From Pseudomonadota bacterium (GTDB taxonomy: Bacteria > Bdellovibrionota > JAFGOL01), in NCBI GenBank assembly GCA_026390535.1, contig JAPLFT010000138.1:1-5153 (forward strand): a DNA stretch of 5,153 bases, read 5' to 3'. The translations under genes and the position numbers were made by a program. Shown here piece by piece: positions 1-4,634 of the stretch (position 1 is its first letter; every line of letters starts with the position of its first letter). The notes beneath the pieces are model-generated. The model saw only the letters and a program-made list of their open reading frames with translations, did not search any database and was not told the DNA's origin.

Positions 1-2
1 TT

Positions 3-950
3 TCTGTTGGTAATTCGATGAAGATGTATGTAGTAATAGTAACCACTTCACCTTATATGCCAGCGGGTTATCCAGCGTCTTTTTCTGCGGGTGGAGTAAG
101 TTTTAATATGTATTACGTTCCAGGTGGTTTAACCTTTAAAGCGGGTACTGGTGATAGCACTCCAACAACAATAACTAATGCGTACTGGATCGCAAAAACC
201 AGTGTTACCTACGAACTCTGGAGTACTGTATATAATTGGGCAACATCCCACGGTTATACTTTTGCCAATGCTGGAAGAAAAGGAAATGCAGGAACTGGAA
301 ATGTAACACAACCTGTAACCGTTATAAATTGGCGAGACACCATGATATGGATGAACGCTCTTACAGAGTGGTACAACGCAAAGAACGGTACTCAATACAC
401 TTGCATTTACTACACAGATGCGGGATATACGACACCTATACGAACTTCAACAAATAGCGTTACAATAGATATGACAGCCGGCACCCAGGACAATCCATAC
501 GTAAATAATGCCGCTACTGGTTTTAGAATGTTGTCCAGCGCAGAGTGGGAACTTGCGGCCCGTTATAAAGGATCCGATAGTACTAATGGCGCATATGAGT
601 GGCCGGTAGGAAGCGGCAACTGGTGGACAAAGGGTACTTATGCCAGTGGTGCGACAGCATCTTATACTAATAACTCAGCTACCTGGGCTGTGGCTTGGGA
701 TACAGATAATTCAGGAGCGGCTAGCCATGATGTAGCACTTTTGGCCGCCAATGCTCTAACCTTATATGACATGAGCGGTAACGTCTGGCAGTGGAGTTTT
801 GACTGGTACACTAGTGGCTCTGCCCGTATAGATCGTGGCGGCAGCTGGGGCAATGCAGCTAGCGGCATGCAAGTGGGCTTCGTAGGCAGCCTCTACCCGT
901 ATTACGCTTACGCCAACATTGGCTTCCGCTTTGCGAGGACGAATTTGTAA
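3..950 (+). CDS. DGR target protein: FGE-sulfatase/C-type-lectin fold, 5' partial
   Basis: This is probably the variable ligand-binding protein diversified by the retroelement at the other end of the window. The frame is open to the left edge. The first ATG (18) has no Shine-Dalgarno and no obvious signal peptide, so the true start is probably upstream; numbering from that ATG gives 310 residues. Family hallmarks are YVPGG (34-38), AYWIAKTSVTYELW, INWRDTMIWMNALTEWYN, GFRMLSSAEWELAARYKG, YDMSGNVWQWSFDW, RGGSW (273-277) and the terminal GFRFAR. These mark the SUMF1/formylglycine-generating-enzyme superfamily, a C-type-lectin-like fold used by many DGR targets. Only one cysteine is present (in YTCIYY), and the usual EWC-x-DW cysteine is serine, so formylglycine-generating catalysis is unlikely and the fold is probably a binding scaffold. 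It is more GC-rich than the genes downstream. The domain family is very likely; the role as DGR target is inferred from the VR codon pattern and the RT/Avd/HRDC operon. Confidence 0.9.
   Translation, partial: SVGNSMKMYVVIVTTSPYMPAGYPASFSAGGVSFNMYYVPGGLTFKAGTGDSTPTTITNAYWIAKTSVTYELWSTVYNWATSHGYTFANAGRKGNAGTGNVTQPVTVINWRDTMIWMNALTEWYNAKNGTQYTCIYYTDAGYTTPIRTSTNSVTIDMTAGTQDNPYVNNAATGFRMLSSAEWELAARYKGSDSTNGAYEWPVGSGNWWTKGTYASGATASYTNNSATWAVAWDTDNSGAASHDVALLAANALTLYDMSGNVWQWSFDWYTSGSARIDRGGSWGNAASGMQVGFVGSLYPYYAYANIGFRFARTNL
834..938 (+). other. Candidate DGR variable region (VR) at the 3' end of the target gene
   Basis: This segment encodes RGGSW through GFRFAR (residues 273-307). Between the fixed blocks RGGSW, MQVG, P and IGFRFAR, the remaining codons read GGC, AAT, GCA, GCT, AGC, GGC, then TTC, GTA, GGC, AGC, CTC, TAC, then TAT, TAC, GCT, TAC, GCC, AAC. 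Sixteen of these 18 end in C or T, and they encode chemically mixed residues (G, A, S, F, L, Y, N). That is what mutagenesis of the first two bases of AAC/AAT template codons produces, and it is the known signature of DGR variable regions. The adenine-free run GGCTTCCGCTTTGCG (921-935) is the likely conserved 3' anchor (initiation of mutagenic homing). The matching template repeat is not in the window, so the exact borders are inferred. Confidence 0.72.
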
Positions 951-1010
951 CCCTTTGGATTTTTACCTTTTTACCTTTTGCTCTTAATTTTTCTGTTTTG
1001 CTTTTATATA
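951..1010 (+). other. Pyrimidine-rich tract directly after the VR
   Basis: This stretch starts right after the target stop codon and is mostly T and C, with few purines. It contains a short direct repeat, TTTTTACC, seen twice between about 963 and 975. It has no coding potential. It lies between the candidate VR and the GC-rich hairpin, where known DGRs carry cis elements needed for homing. A role in homing or in 3'-end formation is only inferred. Confidence 0.4.
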
Positions 1011-1013
1011 TTA

Positions 1014-1058
1014 CCCTGCGAGGCCCGCCTGAAAGGCGGAAGCCCGCAGGGCGGGTCT
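1014..1058. repeat. GC-rich nested hairpin downstream of the VR
   Basis: Two stems nest: CCCTGCG (1014-1020) pairs with CGCAGGG (1045-1051), enclosing CCGCC (1025-1029) paired with GGCGG (1035-1039) around a TGAAA loop. An alternative longer pairing is possible: AGGCCCGCC (1021-1029) with GGCGGGTCT (1050-1058), nine pairs including one G-T. Eight A residues follow on the + strand, so it is not a standard intrinsic terminator for the target gene. It could be a REP-like element, a cruciform serving DGR homing (a hairpin just downstream of the VR is known in the Bordetella phage system), or a bidirectional 3'-end structure. It shares the core AAGCCCGCAGG with 2181-2191. Confidence 0.6.
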
Positions 1059-1066
1059 AAAAAAAA

Positions 1067-1114
1067 GGACTTGAAAAGTCCAAAAAAATTGATAAAATGG
1101 ACTTATGAAGTCCA
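1067..1114 (+). promoter_or_regulatory. Promoter with paired operator-like inverted repeats over the ATPase gene start
   Basis: Two copies of GGACTT-N3-AAGTCC are present. The first (1067-1081, spacer GAA) overlaps a -35-like TTGAAA (1071-1076). The second (1098-1114, extended to TGGACTT/AAGTCCA) has the start codon ATG as its spacer. Their centres are 32 bp apart, about three helical turns, so a dimeric repressor could occupy both on the same face. A -10-like TAAAAT (1093-1098) sits 16 bp after the -35, placing transcription start at about the ATG, so the mRNA would be leaderless; no Shine-Dalgarno is visible. The repeats are seen directly. Their operator role and any autoregulation are inferred. 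Confidence 0.6.
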
Positions 1115-2116
1115 GATTGTTAATCCCTCCCAAGAATAAAAGCTTCTTCCTGTTTGGTCCAAGGGCTACTGGTAAGACAACGTGGCTTAGATCTTACTAT
1201 AAGGAAGCCGCTTATTTGGATCTGTTGGAATCTGATATATATAATGAACTCTTATCCCGACCGGATAATCTAACCAGGTATGTGCCTAAAGATAAAAATA
1301 TTCCAATAATAATAGATGAGGTACAAAAGCTTCCCGAACTTTTAAATGTGGTACATAGATTAATTGAAGAAACCAAACATCAGTTTATTCTTACCGGTTC
1401 CAATAGCAGAAAATTAAAAAAGACAGGAATTAATCTGTTGGCTGGAAGGGCCTTGGTTTACAACATGTACCCTTTCACCAGTAGGGAGCTGGGGCGTGAT
1501 TTTAATATAAAGAGGTCTCTGGATTATGGTAATCTTCCGTCATTGTTGACTGAAACGAACCCTAAAAAATATTTAGAATCCTATGTAAGAACGTCATGTT
1601 GAAAGAAAAGTAGTAGAGGACTACTTTTCAATATTAGAAGACCTTCTTGTTTGTTTCAGGCTCCCTGTTTTTGCTAAACGGGCAAAAAGAGAATTACTGA
1701 CTAAAGACAAATTTTTCTTCTTTGATACAGGAATATTTAATATTCTGCGCCCCAAGGGGCCGCTGGATACACCGGAGGAAGTAAGAGGAGTGTCATTGGA
1801 GGCTTTTACTGTTAATGAAATAAGGGCACTTAACCATTATCTTGAATGGGATCTAAATTTATTCCATTGGAGAACTAAAAACAAAGAAGAAGTGGATCTT
1901 GTTTTATATGGGCAAAAATGTTTTTGTGCCATAGAGATAAAATCAGCAGACAGAGTAAGAGATGAATTTTTGGACGGATTACGACTGTTTAAACATGATT
2001 ACCCAACGTCAAAAGCATTGCTCCTTTACTCAGGTGACAGAGAATATAATTATGATGACATCCTGATTGTGCCAATAGAAAGATTTTTAAATAATACTGA
2101 GAAGTATCTTTTTTAA
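1105..2116 (+). pseudogene. Broken AAA ATPase with C-terminal DUF4143 (internal deletion plus frameshift)
   Basis: The first part (1105-1602) reads as an AAA/P-loop ATPase: Walker A GPRATGKT (residues 18-25), Walker B IPIIIDEV (66-73), ILTGSNSRKL (95-104), AGRALVYNMYPF, then YLESYVRT, where it turns into SC and a stop. The rest of the same protein resumes in the +1-shifted frame from about 1595: VERKVVEDYFSILEDLLVCF, FFFFDTGIFNIL, then the DUF4143 end with VDLVLYG and AIEIKSA, a PD-(D/E)XK-like arrangement. Intact relatives have roughly 40 residues (YLKEE through a small helix-turn-helix stretch) between YVET and the DYFxILED motif. These are missing here, so the lesion is a deletion of about 120 bp near 1593-1597 that also changed frame, not a single-base slip. 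No other stops occur in either half, suggesting recent decay. The family is often found in mobile and defence-rich regions; its biological role is poorly known. Confidence 0.85.
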
Positions 2117-2200
2117 TAAACATCAACCCGCAACCTCCGGTAACCGCAGGTTGAAGGCGGTGGGGAGGCGGCTTAAAGCAAAGCCCGCAGGTCGGAATTA
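2117..2200. repeat. GC-rich palindromic REP-like segment
   Basis: This follows the ATPase stop directly and contrasts with the AT-rich surroundings. It contains a 23-bp near-perfect palindrome (2131-2153): CAACCT, C, CGGT, A, ACCG, C, AGGTTG, broken only by a C-C mismatch and the central base. A second palindromic run, GGCTT with AAGCC, lies near 2170-2185. The word CCGCAGG occurs at 2144-2150 and 2185-2191 and also in the hairpin at 1044-1050. The longer word AAGCCCGCAGG is shared by 2181-2191 and 1040-1050. Both GC-rich segments lie immediately after a gene end and before an A-rich run, as REP or MITE-type intergenic elements do. It encodes no protein. Confidence 0.5.
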
Positions 2201-2239
2201 AAAAATTCAAACTATAATAATAACCTAAAAATCTTGCTT

Positions 2240-2265
2240 CCGAACAATATTATGGAATTGTTCGG
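2240..2265. repeat. Perfect 9-bp inverted repeat CCGAACAAT/ATTGTTCGG
   Basis: CCGAACAAT (2240-2248) and ATTGTTCGG (2257-2265) are exact reverse complements around an 8-base spacer; a T-G and a T-A pair could extend the stem by two. No T run follows, so it is a poor terminator. It lies about 120 bp before abiEi and could be an operator, a transcript stem-loop or the end of a mobile element. Its function is unknown. Confidence 0.5.
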
Positions 2266-2321
2266 GATATATGAACAAAATAACACATAGGAAATTAAAA
2301 AATATTTCTACTTCTATTAAA

Positions 2322-2371
2322 TTAGATAGATGTCTAAAAATTTAGATAGTGTATTTATATCAAACTTGACA
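2322..2371 (+). promoter_or_regulatory. Repeat-rich candidate abiE control region
   Basis: TTAGATAG occurs at 2322-2329 and 2342-2349, 20 bp apart (about two helical turns). Overlapping these is the inverted repeat TCTAAA-AA-TTTAGA (2333-2346). AbiEi proteins of known systems bind repeats in their own promoter and repress it, so these are sensible operator candidates. A consensus -35, TTGACA (2366-2371), lies only 13 bases before the ATG at 2385 and has no convincing -10 at the right distance, so the promoter itself is not assigned. Repeats are seen; the function is inferred. Confidence 0.4.
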
Positions 2372-2384
2372 CATTTTTAATTTT

Positions 2385-2984
2385 ATGTCATGTTCTGTAG
2401 ATATGCCGACATGCCTGCACATACTAAACCGCTTGCACAAAAAAAGATTTGGTTTTAGATATCTTGAGAGATTAGGTGTTGGATATTATGACTTTAGAAA
2501 ACTTATATCAGATGGTGTAATTGAACGAGTTTCCAGAGGAATATACCAAAGAACAGACAACCATTCTGACGAAGACAGTTTTATCACTGCTAGTGTAGTC
2601 ATTGGAAAGCCAAGCGCTATCTGCTTACTTTCTGCATTGGAACATTATAATTTAACAGATCATATAGTTAAAAAAACATGGCTGATGGTGCCTATTGCAA
2701 AGAGGACTTCAATAGCGAACATAAGATTATTTCGTAAAAAATCACCCAGATGGAATGTAGGAATAGAAAACAAAAAATTATATAGTATTACAAACATAGA
2801 AAGAACTCTTGTCGAGTCGATGGTTTATCGTAGGCTGTTGGGTTCAGATGTTGCCATATTTGCTCTAAAAAAAGCCATTAAAAGTAATAAGACAACATTA
2901 AATAAAGTGTGGAATATGGCAGGTGAACTTGGATACAAGAATAGAATAAAATCGATAATAGAGGTTCTATCGTTTAATGACTAA
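2385..2984 (+). CDS. abiEi: AbiEi-type antitoxin/transcriptional repressor (type IV toxin-antitoxin)
   Basis: At 199 residues, this is the antitoxin partner of the AbiE system. The N-terminal ~57 residues form a winged-helix-like domain ending in the characteristic LISDGVIERVSRGIYQR (about 40-56). The rest matches the AbiEi C-terminal domain: ICLLSALEHYNLTDH (79-93), TWLMVPIAKR, then ITNIERTLVESMVYRRLLGSDVAIFALKKAI (135-165; quoted here as landmarks ITNIERTLVE and DVAIFALKKA). In known systems AbiEi opposes AbiEii without binding it and represses the operon through promoter repeats. The start at 2385 has no Shine-Dalgarno; ATG 2403 in the same frame is an alternative that would still keep the whole DNA-binding domain. 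It overlaps abiEii by 8 bases. The gene is more AT-rich than the DGR target, consistent with separate acquisition. Confidence 0.85.
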   Translation: MSCSVDMPTCLHILNRLHKKRFGFRYLERLGVGYYDFRKLISDGVIERVSRGIYQRTDNHSDEDSFITASVVIGKPSAICLLSALEHYNLTDHIVKKTWLMVPIAKRTSIANIRLFRKKSPRWNVGIENKKLYSITNIERTLVESMVYRRLLGSDVAIFALKKAIKSNKTTLNKVWNMAGELGYKNRIKSIIEVLSFND

Positions 2985-3816
2985 CATAATGTTAAAGCTT
3001 AAAAAAATTTCTTCATCAAAAAAAATACCTATTAATGATCTGAGAATAATTGTAGCTCTTGAAAGAATCGTTGCAAGACTCGAGTCTGATCCCGATTTAT
3101 CTAAACATATTATATTTAAAGGAGGTTTTGTTTTATTAAAGACACTATCCAGCCTAAGGTTTACACGAGATATTGACGCATTAGCTAATGGTATGGACAA
3201 GAATAAAGTTATTGAGAGTATTCCAAGGGCTATTGAAAAGGATTTAAAAGATGGGCTTTGGTATGGCGATATAAATGTCCAAATGCTTGAGGGACAAGGA
3301 GCGTACGGTGGTGTAAGGTTTGACTGTGCTTTTCAAATAGATAAGGTCCCTAGAAACAGCCAGATTAAAAGATTATCAAGGATACATTTAGACGTTGGGT
3401 TTGGTGATATAATTCCAAAGAATATTAAACCTATAAGGATGAATGATTTGCTTGAAACAGAAAAATCAATTTCTTGGGCTATATATCCGTTGGAGTTTAT
3501 TTTTTCAGAAAAACTGCAGACAACAGTTGAAAGGGATTCTGTTAATTCTAGAGCAAAAGATATTTTTGATTTAGTAATATTGTATAAAGCTATTATGGAC
3601 AAAAATAATATTCTTTTTGCACTAAATAATACGTTTCAGAATAGGGGAACACAAATTCCACATTCGTTTGCCGAATATTTAAAAATAATTGATACAGACA
3701 TTGTTAAGTTATCATGGAACAGCGTTGAATTAACGGTGGACAACATCGATTTTGAAAGTACATGGCAACAGCTAATAAAAATCGCAGAAGAATTAGATAA
3801 TTTACGGACGGAGTAA
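2977..3816 (+). CDS. abiEii: AbiEii-type nucleotidyltransferase toxin
   Basis: At 279 residues, this is a DNA polymerase-beta-like nucleotidyltransferase of the AbiEii/AbiGii family, acting in the cytoplasm. Visible motifs are IIFKGGFVLLK (45-55), RFTRDID with the metal-binding pair D65/D67, IHLDVGFGD (137-144) and the C-terminal SEKLQ followed by SRAKDIFDLVILY (191-203), which corresponds to the family's EK-x(n)-RxKDxxDL element. Known members transfer nucleotides to RNA (tRNA acceptor ends in studied relatives) and stop growth, giving phage abortive infection. An oddity is that the usual KGGT/S nucleotide-binding motif reads KGGF here, which may affect activity. The start at 2977 overlaps the abiEi stop; GAGG at 2961-2964 is a distant possible ribosome site, and ATG 2989 is an alternative. 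The reading frame is intact. Confidence 0.88.
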   Translation: MTNIMLKLKKISSSKKIPINDLRIIVALERIVARLESDPDLSKHIIFKGGFVLLKTLSSLRFTRDIDALANGMDKNKVIESIPRAIEKDLKDGLWYGDINVQMLEGQGAYGGVRFDCAFQIDKVPRNSQIKRLSRIHLDVGFGDIIPKNIKPIRMNDLLETEKSISWAIYPLEFIFSEKLQTTVERDSVNSRAKDIFDLVILYKAIMDKNNILFALNNTFQNRGTQIPHSFAEYLKIIDTDIVKLSWNSVELTVDNIDFESTWQQLIKIAEELDNLRTE

Positions 3817-3825
3817 TTTGATCGC

Positions 3826-3862
3826 TAATTTTTATGTCCAAAAAGGGTTTTAAATTTTTATG
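3826..3862 (+). repeat. Short direct repeats at the abiE/DGR operon junction
   Basis: AATTTTTATG occurs at 3827-3836 and again at 3853-3862, where its ATG is the start codon of the HRDC gene. The first copy, extended to TAATTTTTATGTC (3826-3838), also matches TAATTTTATGTC at the abiEi start (2378-2389) with one T missing. The 43-base gap otherwise shows only GGG at 3845-3847, 12 bases before the HRDC ATG, as a weak ribosome site. In AT-rich DNA such matches can arise by chance. Confidence 0.35.
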
Positions 3863-4306
3863 CCGCATGAGATCATTACAATTCCTTTTAACGCGTCAGC
3901 GAAGAGTTTTTATGCTGATGAATTGAACAAGTTTTGCCTTAATAAAAAAGTTTCAAATAAGAAAATTGAATTTTTCCATGATGAAAAAACGGTTTATTGG
4001 ACCGTATTTATTGAATATGAAACTGTTTTGGAGCATTCCTTTAATGAACCCAAAGGTCTAACGGAAGCCGGTACACTTTGCTATGAGCGTTTACGCGAAT
4101 GGCGTAAAGTTACCGCGGAAAAAGAAGGCGTTCCTCCATTTGTGATAGCAAAAAATTCTCATCTTGTCGAAATAATTAACAAAGAAATAAAGACGCTGGA
4201 AGCCTTAAAACAAATAAACGGATTTGGCAGAAGAAAGGTTGAAAAATACGGCAAGGATATTATTGAAATAATAAAGACTTTTTACGAGATACCTAATGAA
4301 GGATGA
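3860..4306 (+). CDS. DGR accessory protein with C-terminal HRDC domain
   Basis: At 148 residues, this matches the HRDC-type accessory proteins found beside the RT in part of the DGR family. The N-terminal region (IITIPF, ELNKFCLNKKV at 21-31, VYWTVFIEYE at 45-54) is the segment these proteins share. The C-terminal HRDC fold runs from about 72 to 142, with YERLREWRKVTAEKEGVPPF, the ALKQINGFGRRKVEKYG helix-hairpin turn and IIEIIKTF. HRDC domains occur in RecQ helicases and RNase D and bind nucleic acid, so a role in handling the TR RNA, cDNA or target DNA during homing is plausible but unproven. The stop overlaps the avd start by 11 bases, indicating a shared transcript and translational coupling. 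The weak Shine-Dalgarno is typical of this window. Confidence 0.82.
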   Translation: MPHEIITIPFNASAKSFYADELNKFCLNKKVSNKKIEFFHDEKTVYWTVFIEYETVLEHSFNEPKGLTEAGTLCYERLREWRKVTAEKEGVPPFVIAKNSHLVEIINKEIKTLEALKQINGFGRRKVEKYGKDIIEIIKTFYEIPNEG

Positions 4307-4634
4307 TTATCCACTCTACGTAAAATGGCAGTATATCGTTGAGTACTTGCTTGGAATATGCGGGAAATTTCCAAAGAATGTGCGTTTTAATCTAAGCAAT
4401 CATATAACCAACACCTCTATTGATGTTCTGGAACTGATAATTGAAGCTTTATACGCAAAGAGGAAGATCAATATATTGCATAGAGCAAACTTATCTATGG
4501 AAAAGATAAGGGCACTATTACAAATAAGCTTAAATAAAAAATATATATCAATGGGGCAGTACGAGCATATGTCCGGTGAAATCAATGAAGCGGGCCAGAT
4601 GCTAGGTGGATGGATAAAGTCATGCAAAGAGTAG
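4296..4634 (+). CDS. avd: Avd, DGR accessory variability determinant
   Basis: At 112 residues, this protein has the size and helical pattern of Avd, a four-helix-bundle protein (related in fold to the 23S rRNA intervening-sequence protein) that forms a pentamer, binds RT and nucleic acid, and is required for mutagenic homing in the Bordetella phage DGR. Helix 1 is about 5-22 (YPLYVKWQYIVEYLLGIC). Then comes the family turn FPKNVRFNLSNHI (25-37), helix 2 about 41-58, helix 3 about 62-79, and helix 4 about 85-110 ending GGWIKSCKE. Basic residues (K24, K27, R30, K55, R56, K57, R63, K70, R72) fit nucleic-acid contact. It starts inside the HRDC gene's last codons, and its own end overlaps the RT start, so the three proteins are probably made in a coupled fashion. 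Confidence 0.85.
   Translation: MKDDYPLYVKWQYIVEYLLGICGKFPKNVRFNLSNHITNTSIDVLELIIEALYAKRKINILHRANLSMEKIRALLQISLNKKYISMGQYEHMSGEINEAGQMLGGWIKSCKE

Noticed and set aside
129..395. Minus-strand ORFs opposite the target, abiE and avd genes
   Set aside because: They are antisense to well-recognised proteins, show no family resemblance and have no ribosome sites.
3..950. Active formylglycine-generating enzyme (sulfatase maturase)
   Set aside because: The protein has a single cysteine, not in the catalytic position, and its C-terminus carries a VR-like pattern.
1014..1066. Intrinsic terminator for the target gene
   Set aside because: The stem is followed by A8, not T, on the + strand, so it does not fit a standard rho-independent terminator in that direction.
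1790..2116. Separate small gene starting at GTG 1790
   Set aside because: The same frame continues upstream to about 1595 with clear DUF4143-ATPase sequence, so this is the 3' part of the broken ATPase gene.
2120..2195. GC-rich tract as the missing template repeat
   Set aside because: It does not match the VR or its adenine-free anchor and is built of palindromes; it looks like a REP-type element.
2117..2384. CRISPR array or tRNA in the gene-free stretch
   Set aside because: No regularly spaced repeats of CRISPR length and no cloverleaf-like sequence were seen.
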